Notes: generated by a model from the letters alone, not told the origin. A stretch of DNA of 5,897 nt from Thermoleophilaceae bacterium (GCA_016463365.1 JAEMRJ010000131.1:1-5897); one strand, 5' to 3'; shown: positions 1 through 5,269, counted from the first letter of the stretch. Numbers and translations are program-made.

Positions 1-181
1 GCGTGGGGTTCACGAAGATCGTCACGACCGTCACGCCGTTCTCGGCGACGCTGCGGTCGACGAGCGAAAGGTGACCTTCGTGCAGCGCGCCCATCGTTGG
101 CACCAGACCGATGCTGCGGCCGGACAGGCGCGCGGCGTCGAGTTCGGCGCGCAGTTCATCCAACGTCGTCAGCGTGCGCAT
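1..181 (-). CDS. panC: Pantothenate synthetase (pantoate--beta-alanine ligase), N-terminal part, cut by the window edge
   Basis: This enzyme joins pantoate and beta-alanine with ATP to make pantothenate, the precursor of coenzyme A, in the cytoplasm. Only the first 60 residues are present; the gene continues past base 1. The minus-strand translation begins [14 protein letters not shown] and contains [11 protein letters not shown] at about residues 28-38, the family's ATP/pantoate-binding HIGH-like loop, with H35 and H38 as the nucleotidyltransferase histidines. TIFVNPT at about 54-60 matches the conserved (S/T)xFVNPxQF segment. The ATG at 181-179 is chosen because AGGAG lies 5 bases upstream (bases 187-191, minus strand), and because the distance from this Met to the TMG motif is usual for PanC. 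The frame stays open upstream to a stop at 427-425, but that stretch does not resemble PanC. The gene is transcribed divergently from the tsaE operon, with which it has no obvious functional link. Confidence 0.96.
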   Translation of the reverse strand, partial: MRTLTTLDELRAELDAARLSGRSIGLVPTMGALHEGHLSLVDRSVAENGVTVVTIFVNPT

Positions 182-402
182 GACGTCTCCTGTGGGAAGC
201 GGTGGGTGTTGTTCGATGTCATCTTCGTTCCAGTTCTTGCGATACCGGACGAAATACATTGCCGCTCTGACCTGCGGCTGGCTCGGGTCTTTCGAGTCCG
301 TCCCTTGTGGGTGACGGCTACTGCGGAAATTGTACTGCGCAGTCGAGACGAGGGCAAGCACAAAATTGCTTATCTGCACCACTCGTGTCACTAGGTACAT
401 TC
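182..402. promoter_or_regulatory. Divergent intergenic region between panC and tsaE, with inverted and direct repeats
   Basis: This 221-base gap between two outward-facing genes must hold promoters for both. It is visibly richer in A and T than its neighbours. It contains a perfect 10-base palindrome ACTGCGCAGT (334-343), a direct repeat TACTGCG (319-325 and 333-339), and an inverted repeat AAGCA (356-360) / TGCTT (367-371) around an A-rich centre. A possible -10 box for tsaE is TACATT (396-401); I see no convincing -35. The panC ribosome binding site is at 187-191 on the minus strand. No tRNA or convincing small gene is visible. Open frames here on either strand have no recognisable motifs and are treated as chance. 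Which repeat, if any, is an operator is unknown. Confidence 0.55.
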
Positions 403-858
403 GTGCCTGTGAAGGCAGTATCGATCACCGAGACTTTCAACACGGCTTCGCCCGACGAGACCGCTGAAATCGCGACTAGCTTCGCCGAGCGGCTTTCGCC
501 TGGCGATATCGTCGTTTTGCAGGGGGAACTGGGAAGCGGAAAAACGGTCTTCGTTCGCGGAGCGGCTCACGCGCTTGGTTTCGCGGGCCGGGTGACGAGT
601 CCAACTTTTGCGATCGGCAACGTCTATTCCGGGGACCGGGCAGAGATCGCGCACCTCGATCTTTACCGCCTCGGAGAGATCGACGTTGGCGACGAAGCGG
701 TGCTTGACGACTTTCTCACGCCGGAACGCATTGCCTTTGTGGAGTGGCCGCACGACGAGCTGGCCGACGCCGAGAGGCTCCGCGCGGTGATCGCGCTCGA
801 GCACGCCGGAGAGGATCAGCGCTCGATCGAGATTCGTTGGATGGGGGAGCAGCCGTGA
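403..858 (+). CDS. tsaE: tRNA t6A biosynthesis ATPase TsaE (YjeE family)
   Basis: TsaE is the small ATPase that binds the TsaB-TsaD dimer and resets it between rounds of threonylcarbamoyl transfer to A37 of tRNA. The 151-residue product has the usual family length of about 150. Walker A GELGSGKT is at residues 41-48, with K47 and T48 contacting phosphate and Mg. VTSPTF (64-69) is the family switch motif, LDLYRL (85-90) the Walker-B-like strand, and VEWP (113-116) the late conserved strand containing the Trp. The start is uncertain. GTG at 403 has a weak AGG (393-395) 7 bases upstream. GTG at 409 lies 7 bases after a -10-like TACATT and could be used leaderlessly. GTG at 307 would add 32 residues unlike the family. 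The stop overlaps the tsaB start by 4 bases. Probably the first gene of the operon. Confidence 0.95.
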   Translation: MPVKAVSITETFNTASPDETAEIATSFAERLSPGDIVVLQGELGSGKTVFVRGAAHALGFAGRVTSPTFAIGNVYSGDRAEIAHLDLYRLGEIDVGDEAVLDDFLTPERIAFVEWPHDELADAERLRAVIALEHAGEDQRSIEIRWMGEQP

Positions 859-1517
859 TCGAACTTGCCTTTGACACGGCGACCGCCGCCTGCACAGTTG
901 CGCTGCGGCGCGATGACGGCGAGTTGTTCGAGATCACTCCGCCGCCCGCAAGGCTGACTGAGCGGCCGGCGCACACGACCGAGCTCCTCCCGGCGATTCT
1001 TGAAGTAGCTGCGAGGGCGGGCGTTGCACTTGGGGATGTAGATCGACTGGCCGTTGGGATCGGGCCCGGTGCATTTACCGGGCTGCGAATCGGCGTCGCC
1101 ACTGCCCGCGCAATCGCGACCGCGAATGAGATCGGTCTCACACCGATCTCATCGCTCTCAGCTCTTGGCTCGGACGACGTCACACCGGTGATCGACGCGC
1201 GGCGCAATGAGTTCTTCTTTCGCATCGCCGGCGACGATCGGTTGGCTGGCCCGGAACGGGCAGTCGCTGAGATCTCGATGGGCGGCCTGCCCGCCGTTGG
1301 TGACGGCGCGATCAAGTTGCGCGAGGAGCTGACGGCACACGGTGCCCTCGTCGCTCCGGATGACGATCCGATTCACCTCGTGAGCGCCGCGACCATGCTT
1401 GACCTCGCACGCCGGATCACTCCACTCGCGCCAGACGAAATCGTCCCCAACTACATCCGCCCGCCCGACGCCAAGGTCAGCTCGCGAGAAAGCTGGCTCG
1501 TGGGGGCCGCAAAGTGA
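855..1517 (+). CDS. tsaB: tRNA t6A biosynthesis scaffold protein TsaB (YeaZ family)
   Basis: TsaB is an inactive ASKHA-fold paralogue of TsaD. It dimerises with TsaD and supports threonylcarbamoyl transfer to tRNA A37. The 220-residue product is close to the E. coli length of 231. It opens with the strand [16 protein letters not shown] (2-17). The signature IGPGAFTGLRIGVATARA is at 69-86; it is the TsaB hallmark and forms part of the dimer interface. VIDARRNEFF (112-121) and PNYIRP (198-203) also match the family. It lacks the metal-binding histidine pair of TsaD, as expected. The GTG start at 855 is supported by GGGGGAG (843-849) 5 bases upstream and a GTGA overlap with the tsaE stop. A longer frame from 744 would only read through tsaE. 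The C-terminal part is shorter and less conserved, as usual. A strong RNA hairpin lies in the coding sequence at 1122-1155. Confidence 0.96.
   Translation: MIELAFDTATAACTVALRRDDGELFEITPPPARLTERPAHTTELLPAILEVAARAGVALGDVDRLAVGIGPGAFTGLRIGVATARAIATANEIGLTPISSLSALGSDDVTPVIDARRNEFFFRIAGDDRLAGPERAVAEISMGGLPAVGDGAIKLREELTAHGALVAPDDDPIHLVSAATMLDLARRITPLAPDEIVPNYIRPPDAKVSSRESWLVGAAK
1122..1155 (+). repeat. Strong inverted repeat (hairpin) inside tsaB
   Basis: Bases 1126-1136 (ATGAGATCGGT) are the exact reverse complement of 1142-1152 (ACCGATCTCAT), with a 5-base loop CTCAC. If A1126 is bulged, GCGA (1122-1125) also pairs with TCGC (1152-1155), giving 14 pairs in all. It spans roughly codons 90-100 of tsaB. 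No U-run follows, so it is not a classical terminator. Whether it acts in the mRNA is not known. Confidence 0.6.
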
Positions 1518-2026
1518 ACGCCCAACCGCAGCAGAGTTTTGAGATCCAGCGCATGGAAATGCAGGACATCGCCGACGCGCTGAAGATCGAGCATCAGTCG
1601 TTTCCCACCCCGTGGTCATCGGCGATGTTCGTGCTCGAACTTTCACGAGCCAGCAGCATCTGTCTGAGCGCAAAGGACGACGACGTGCTGATCGGATACA
1701 TGATCGCCGCACGCTACGCGCAGGTCTGGCACATCATGAACGTGTCGGTCGACCCCGCAAACCGCCGCGGCGGAGTGGGCAGCGCGATGATTCACGAGCT
1801 CTTCCGCATTGCCGACGGCGAGCGCACGCATTACACGCTCGAAGTGCGGGTCTCAAACGAGGGCGCGATCCGCATGTACGAGGAGTGTGGCTTTCGTGAG
1901 GCTGGCGTCAGGCCCGGCTATTACGCAGACAACAGGGAAGACGCCCTGATCATGTGGCGCAGCACCGACCGGGATTTTGTACCGCCCAACGCATCCAACC
2001 CGACCAGTTGGAAGGGTCATCGATGA
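1514..2026 (+). CDS. rimI: Ribosomal protein S18 N-acetyltransferase RimI (GNAT family)
   Basis: RimI transfers acetyl from acetyl-CoA to the N-terminal alanine of ribosomal protein S18; in some bacteria it also acetylates other proteins. The 170-residue product has a full GNAT domain at about 10-148. The acetyl-CoA loop is the R-x-x-G-x-G of RRGGVG (84-89), after the VSVDPANR strand. LEVRVSNEGAIRMYE (109-123) carries E110 and Y122, which match by spacing the catalytic Glu and Tyr of enteric RimI (E103 and Y115). CGFREAGVRPGYYADNREDA (125-144) is the typical RimI substrate-side segment. About 20 residues follow the domain and show no motif. The GTG start at 1514 overlaps the tsaB stop (GTGA), with GGGGG (1502-1506) 7 bases upstream; an ATG at 1553 would trim 13 residues. 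The position between tsaB and tsaD is the classical one for rimI. Confidence 0.95.
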   Translation: MNAQPQQSFEIQRMEMQDIADALKIEHQSFPTPWSSAMFVLELSRASSICLSAKDDDVLIGYMIAARYAQVWHIMNVSVDPANRRGGVGSAMIHELFRIADGERTHYTLEVRVSNEGAIRMYEECGFREAGVRPGYYADNREDALIMWRSTDRDFVPPNASNPTSWKGHR

Positions 2027-3009
2027 TCCTCGCGATCGAGACATCCTGCGACGACACCTGTGCCGCAGTGGTGACGCGCGACGGGGTCGTGCTGTCAAAC
2101 CTGATCTCGTCGCAGATGGACCACGACCGCTTCGGCGGCGTCGTCCCGGAGGTCGCGTCCCGTCGCCACCTTGAGCTGCTCGATGATGTCGTCACCGCTG
2201 CTCTCAGCGACGCCGATGTGACGCTGGGCCAGCTCGATGCCGTCGCAGTCACGCGCGGTCCAGGACTGATCGGCGCGCTGCTCGTCGGATTCTCATACGC
2301 CAAATCGTTGGCGGCGGCCGCCGGCAGGCCACTGATTCCGGTCGACCACCTGCAAGGCCACATCTCGGCGAACTTTCTCGAGCCTGAGCCACTCGATCTG
2401 CCGTTTCTCTGTCTTGTCGCCAGCGGCGGCCACACGTTCCTTGCAAAGGTCACCGAGCGCGAGGGCTACGAGATCCTCGGCGAGACGACCGACGACGCCG
2501 CAGGGGAGGCCTTCGACAAAGGCGCGCGACTGCTGGGACTCGGCTACCCCGGCGGCGCGGCGCTCGACGCGCTGGCACGGCAGGGCGACCCGACGGCCTA
2601 CGACTTTCCGCGCAGCTACATCGGCGAACTCGACTTCTCGTTCAGCGGAATCAAGACGTCGCTGCTCTACAAATTGAAGGCGTTGCCCGAGGGCGAATTC
2701 GACGGCGCGAAGGCAGACTTCGCCGCCAGCTATCAGGCGGCTGTGGTGGAGATGCTCGTGCAGCGCGTGCGCAAGGCGATTGAACTCACCGGCATCGAAC
2801 GCGTGGCGATCGGCGGTGGCGTCGCGGCGAACTCGCAGCTGCGCGACCAGATCCGCGCCCTCGCGCAGGTCGTCAAACTGCCGCCGCGCGAACTGTGCAC
2901 CGACAACGCGGCGATGATCGCCGCAGCGGCGCTGGGATCCAGGAATGGCGCGGTCACAGACTTCGCCGGCCTCGACGCCTACCCCTCCGGCAAGCCGGCA
3001 CCGGCCTGA
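2023..3009 (+). CDS. tsaD: tRNA N6-adenosine threonylcarbamoyltransferase TsaD (Gcp/Kae1/Qri7 family)
   Basis: TsaD is the catalytic subunit that moves the threonylcarbamoyl group from its adenylate to N6 of A37 in tRNAs reading ANN codons. The 328-residue product is near the usual 335-340. The ASKHA-fold N-terminal motif ILAIETSCDDTCAAVV is at 2-17. PEVASRRH (42-49) matches the family. The metal ligands are visible: H109 and H113 in VDHLQGH, and D294 in CTDNAAMIA. Nucleotide-site motifs include SGGHT (134-138), DDAAGEAFDK (157-166) and GGVAAN (265-270), so the enzyme appears intact. The ATG at 2023 is chosen for its ATGA overlap with the rimI stop, GAAGGG (2011-2016) 6 bases upstream, and the fit of MILAIETSCD to the family N-terminus; the longer frame from 1954 would read through the end of rimI. 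The stop overlaps the next start by one base. Confidence 0.98.
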   Translation: MILAIETSCDDTCAAVVTRDGVVLSNLISSQMDHDRFGGVVPEVASRRHLELLDDVVTAALSDADVTLGQLDAVAVTRGPGLIGALLVGFSYAKSLAAAAGRPLIPVDHLQGHISANFLEPEPLDLPFLCLVASGGHTFLAKVTEREGYEILGETTDDAAGEAFDKGARLLGLGYPGGAALDALARQGDPTAYDFPRSYIGELDFSFSGIKTSLLYKLKALPEGEFDGAKADFAASYQAAVVEMLVQRVRKAIELTGIERVAIGGGVAANSQLRDQIRALAQVVKLPPRELCTDNAAMIAAAALGSRNGAVTDFAGLDAYPSGKPAPA

Positions 3010-3263
3010 TGCCTGCACGCATCACGATCTACGGACGGCCGGGCTGCCACCTCTGCGATGAGGCCGAGGCAAAGGTCGCTGACCTCGCGGTGGACAGTGG
3101 AGCAGTGATCGAAGTGGTCAATATCGAACATGACGATCAGCTGCACAGAGCGATGCTCGAGCTGATCCCGGTGATCGAGCTGAACGGCGTGCGGATATCC
3201 AAGTTGGTCGAGTATCGCGGCGAGCCCTTCGAGGCCGCGGTGCGAGAGGGCTTGATCACTTAG
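3009..3263 (+). CDS. Small glutaredoxin-like thioredoxin-fold protein
   Basis: This 84-residue protein is probably a cytoplasmic dithiol oxidoreductase. ITIYGRPGCHLCDEA (5-19) has the first beta strand followed by a CxxC motif (C13, C16; Cys-His-Leu-Cys) at the start of a helix. IPVIELNG (53-60) carries the likely cis-proline P54 that faces the active site. The size and the YxRPGCHLCD pattern fit the glutaredoxin-like (DUF836) group better than classical glutaredoxin, whose site is usually CPYC. Partner and reductant are unknown. The ATG at 3009 overlaps the tsaD stop (TGATG), and there is no clear Shine-Dalgarno, so translation probably depends on coupling to tsaD. The start fits because strand one begins 5 residues in. 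It lies directly before rex, a neighbourhood I recall from other actinobacteria, which suggests a redox role. Confidence 0.9.
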   Translation: MPARITIYGRPGCHLCDEAEAKVADLAVDSGAVIEVVNIEHDDQLHRAMLELIPVIELNGVRISKLVEYRGEPFEAAVREGLIT

Positions 3264-3270
3264 TTACTAA
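3260..3270. repeat. Short palindrome between the glutaredoxin-like gene and rex
   Basis: TTAGTTACTAA is a perfect palindrome with 5-base arms and one central base. It overlaps the glutaredoxin-like stop codon (TAG 3261-3263) and ends one base before the possible GTG start of rex at 3272. It does not match the Rex operator pattern TTGTGAAnnnnTTCACAA. It is A/T-rich in a G/C-rich setting. It may be an operator, part of a promoter, or chance. Confidence 0.3.
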
Positions 3271-3271
3271 G

Positions 3272-3967
3272 GTGCCCCGCGGTCAACCGATGTCACCTTC
3301 CTCGCAGAAAAAGAAGACCCCCGCCGGACCAAACGCCCCCGGACACGACGGCGAGCGCCTTTCGCTCGGCGTGGCCGCGCGGCTTTCGCGCTATCTCCAG
3401 GTGCTCACGCAGGCCAAGAAGATGGAGAAGGACAAGATCAGCTCGCAGGAACTGGCGCGCTTCACCCACGTGAACCCGACGCAGATCCGCCGCGACCTGT
3501 CGGGCTTCGGCAAGTTCGGCAAGCGCGGGGTGGGCTACAACGTCGACTTCCTGATCGAGCAGATTCGCGCGATCCTGCACACCGCCAACAAGTACAACAT
3601 CGCGCTCTTCGGCGCCGGTCACCTTGGCAAGGCGATCGCCGGCTCTGAAGTTTTTGCCGACCACGGCTTTGAGATCAAGGCGGTTTTCGACAACGACGCC
3701 AAGAAGGTCGGGACGCTCTGCGGGAACGTCGAGGTCCAGCCCGGTTCCGATCTGCGCCAGACGGTGATCGACGAGGACATCGTCGTCGGCGTGATCGCCG
3801 TGCCGGCCGCGGCCGCTCAGCCGGTCGCCGACGAGCTTGTCGCAGCCGGCGTGACGATCATCTTCAACTACACCGACCGGCTGCTTGAAGTGCCGCAGGA
3901 AGTCACCGTGCACACTTCGAGCCCGGCCGTCGACCTGCTCTACGCGCTCTACTTCTACCTCGCCTAG
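3272..3967 (+). CDS. rex: Redox-sensing transcriptional repressor Rex
   Basis: Rex is a dimeric DNA-binding repressor that releases its operators when NADH rises relative to NAD+, controlling respiration and fermentation genes. The 231-residue product has a lysine-rich tail of about 25 residues, then a winged helix (about 30-90). QIRRDLSGFGKFGKRGVGY (71-89) is the recognition helix and wing. A Rossmann domain follows, with GAGHLG (114-119) for NAD(H) binding and D140 after a beta strand (AVFD) as the likely ribose-binding acid. VPAAAAQ (178-184) is also typical. The C-terminal swap helix ends ...LYALYFYLA. Two places differ from the Rex proteins I know: NYTD (199-202) where NFAP is common, and HTSSP (214-218) where a V-D-L segment is usual. 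The start is uncertain: GTG 3272 or ATG 3290, neither with a good Shine-Dalgarno. No Rex operator was found in the window. Confidence 0.95.
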   Translation: MPRGQPMSPSSQKKKTPAGPNAPGHDGERLSLGVAARLSRYLQVLTQAKKMEKDKISSQELARFTHVNPTQIRRDLSGFGKFGKRGVGYNVDFLIEQIRAILHTANKYNIALFGAGHLGKAIAGSEVFADHGFEIKAVFDNDAKKVGTLCGNVEVQPGSDLRQTVIDEDIVVGVIAVPAAAAQPVADELVAAGVTIIFNYTDRLLEVPQEVTVHTSSPAVDLLYALYFYLA

Positions 3968-3968
3968 C

Positions 3969-3974
3969 CATAAT
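3969..3974 (+). promoter_or_regulatory. Possible -10 box for a leaderless transcript of the ligase gene
   Basis: CATAAT differs from TATAAT at one base and ends 7 bases before the ATG at 3982. Transcription would then begin at or one base before the start codon. The gene has no Shine-Dalgarno sequence in the 14-base gap after rex, which fits a leaderless mRNA. No convincing -35 is seen about 17 bases upstream (3946-3951 reads GCTCTA). Confidence 0.35.
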
Positions 3975-3981
3975 CCCTCGC

Positions 3982-5157
3982 ATGTCGCTGGACCTGATCA
4001 GAGCGCGTGAGATTTTTGAGCAGTCGACCGACTTCACCGTCGGCATCGAGGAGGAGTTTCAGATCCTCGATCCGCAGACGCTGGAGCTGGCCCCGCGTTT
4101 CGAAGAGCTTCAGGCCGCGGCCAAGGACGACGACGAGCTCGGCGTCTCGGTCGCCGGCGAGCTGATCTCTTCCGAGATCGAGATCCGCTCCGGTCGAGGC
4201 GAAAACTTTCCCCATGCCGTGGCACTTCAGGAGTCCTACCGGGGCAAGCTCTTCGCGGTCGCCGAACGCGAGGGCATTCTGCTCGGCGCGATCGGCGCGC
4301 ATCCGTTCAGCCGTTGGCAGGACCAGCGCATCATCGACACCGAGCACTACCGCCTGGTCGAAGAGGGGCTGAAGTACGTCGCCTGGCGCAACAACACGTT
4401 CAGCCTGCACGTGCACGTGGGCGTGCGCGGCGCGGATCGCGCGATCGGCGTCTGCGACCGCGTGCGCGAGCTGCTGCCCGAGCTGCTGGCAATCTCTGCG
4501 TCATCACCTTTCGTGGACGGCCGTGACAGTGGCCTGGCAACCGCACGGACGCAACTCTTCACCCGCATGTTTCCGCGCTGCGGAATCCCCGAGCCGTTTG
4601 GCGACTGGATCGGTTACGCCGACTTCATCGAGTTCCTGAAGAACGTCAACTCCGTCGTCGAGTCGACCCAGCTGTGGTGGTCGGTGCGTCCGCACCACAG
4701 CTACGGCACGGTCGAGGTTCGGATCTGCGACGCCCAGCCGACCGCCGAGCGGTCGACGGCACTGGCCGGCCTGATCACCGCATGCGTCGCGCAGGCCGCC
4801 CGTGATCACGACGACGGCGTGCCGTTCGTGCCGCGCCCGGGGCGCGAGCTCGAAGAGAACTTCTGGCGCGCCATCCGCTTCGGCCTTGACGGAAAACTGA
4901 TCGATCTGGGCACGCGGAGCGAGTATCCGGCGGCCGCGGCGGCAGAGCGCCTGCTCGAATGGAGTGCGCCGGTCCGGGCCGAACTCGGCATCGAGCCGCA
5001 GCTCGCCGAGCGCAATGCCACGCAGGCGATGCGCGAACAGCTGGCTTCCGGTCAGGGCCTGAAGGACGTCTTCGCGCAGTCCGTGGAAGAGACGCGTTCA
5101 AGCTACGGCCGCACCGGGGCGTCCGATTTACCGCATTTCGACCGCACTTCGGGATAG
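3982..5157 (+). CDS. Carboxylate-amine ligase of the YbdK / glutamate-cysteine ligase type 2 (GCS2) family
   Basis: Members couple ATP hydrolysis to joining a carboxylate to an amine. The best-known activity is weak glutamate-cysteine ligation, and the actinobacterial relative EgtA makes gamma-glutamylcysteine for ergothioneine. The true substrate here is unknown. The 391-residue product is about the family length. TVGIEEEFQILD (19-30) is the metal-binding entry motif, with several acidic side chains. ELISSEIEIRSG (60-71) matches the next conserved strand. HVHVGV (143-148) is the His-rich strand, and RPHHSYGTVEVRICDAQPT (236-254) is the diagnostic YbdK segment that includes the catalytic-site Arg. 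NFWRAIRFGLDG (293-304) is typical of the C-terminal part. The ATG at 3982 is the only start close to the motifs and lies 14 bases after rex. No egt genes are in view, so I do not call it EgtA. Nearby glutaredoxin-like and rex genes suggest a redox or thiol link. Confidence 0.9.
   Translation: MSLDLIRAREIFEQSTDFTVGIEEEFQILDPQTLELAPRFEELQAAAKDDDELGVSVAGELISSEIEIRSGRGENFPHAVALQESYRGKLFAVAEREGILLGAIGAHPFSRWQDQRIIDTEHYRLVEEGLKYVAWRNNTFSLHVHVGVRGADRAIGVCDRVRELLPELLAISASSPFVDGRDSGLATARTQLFTRMFPRCGIPEPFGDWIGYADFIEFLKNVNSVVESTQLWWSVRPHHSYGTVEVRICDAQPTAERSTALAGLITACVAQAARDHDDGVPFVPRPGRELEENFWRAIRFGLDGKLIDLGTRSEYPAAAAAERLLEWSAPVRAELGIEPQLAERNATQAMREQLASGQGLKDVFAQSVEETRSSYGRTGASDLPHFDRTSG
4670..4702 (+). 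repeat. Inverted repeat inside the ligase gene
   Basis: AGCTGTGGTG (4670-4679) is the exact reverse complement of CACCACAGCT (4693-4702). Inside the 13-base loop, CGG (4682-4684) can pair with CCG (4690-4692). The arms encode the Trp-Trp and His-His parts of the conserved active-site segment. TGGTGG and CACCAC are naturally near-complementary, so coding constraint may explain much of it. Confidence 0.35.
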
Positions 5158-5168
5158 ACTCGCGCACG

Positions 5169-5199
5169 CTTCCCGGGGGAAGACGCGCCCTGAGCGCGT
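5169..5199 (+). terminator. Two adjacent stem-loops after the ligase gene, possible terminator without U-tract
   Basis: CTTCC (5169-5173) pairs with GGAAG (5178-5182) around CGGG. The next base begins ACGCGC (5183-5188), which pairs with GCGCGT (5194-5199) around CCTGA. Both stems are perfect and G/C-rich and start 11 bases after the ligase stop. No run of T follows, so a classical intrinsic terminator is not supported. U-less terminators have been proposed in actinobacteria. They could instead belong to the hppA leader. Confidence 0.35.
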
Positions 5200-5213
5200 A
5201 AGCGATGTCCAAA

Positions 5214-5263
5214 ATAACTCGGATCGCCCCAATCGGGAGCTCTATTTCCACCTGATCCGTTAT
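5214..5263 (+). promoter_or_regulatory. Candidate structured 5' leader just before the hppA ribosome binding site
   Basis: GGATC (5221-5225) pairs with GATCC (5254-5258). After a 2-base bulge (5219-5220), ATAAC (5214-5218) pairs with GTTAT (5259-5263), giving a 10-pair stem. The enclosed 28 bases can form a short CCC/GGG hairpin (5228-5230 with 5235-5237). The 3' arm ends directly against the GAAAGG Shine-Dalgarno at 5264-5269. I cannot match it to a named riboswitch. The role is inferred from position only. Confidence 0.35.
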
Positions 5264-5269
5264 GAAAGG
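5264..5269 (+). promoter_or_regulatory. Ribosome binding site that selects the TTG start of hppA
   Basis: GAAAGG lies 8 bases before TTG 5278. An alternative in-frame GTG (5269-5271) overlaps this site and has no Shine-Dalgarno of its own, so TTG is preferred. An out-of-frame ATG at 5262 starts a 7-codon frame ending at TGA 5283-5285, overlapping the hppA start. Confidence 0.55.

Noticed and set aside
169..363. 64-codon minus-strand open frame upstream of panC
   Set aside because: It starts with TTG, overlaps the panC start and its ribosome binding site in another frame, is Arg/Ser/Thr-rich without motifs, and looks like chance.
71..394. 107-codon plus-strand open frame at the left end
   Set aside because: It runs antisense through the 5' end of panC and the intergenic region, shows no known motif, and lies opposite a clear PanC signature.
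2908..2924. 8-base inverted repeat with a 1-base loop near the end of tsaD
   Set aside because: It falls on the codons of the conserved NAAMIAA motif; alanine GCG/GCC codons around ATG-ATC explain it, and a 1-base loop cannot form a normal hairpin.
2293..3018. 241-codon minus-strand open frame across tsaD
   Set aside because: It is antisense to an intact tsaD with all catalytic motifs; long antisense frames are common in high-GC genes.
3264..3295. Possible Rex operator upstream of rex
   Set aside because: No TTGTGA...TCACAA-like sequence is present here or in the other intergenic regions, so autoregulation by the standard site is not supported.
3293..3913. 206-codon minus-strand open frame across rex
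   Set aside because: It is antisense to a well-supported rex, and its His/Asp/Val-rich composition is typical of a reverse-frame artefact.
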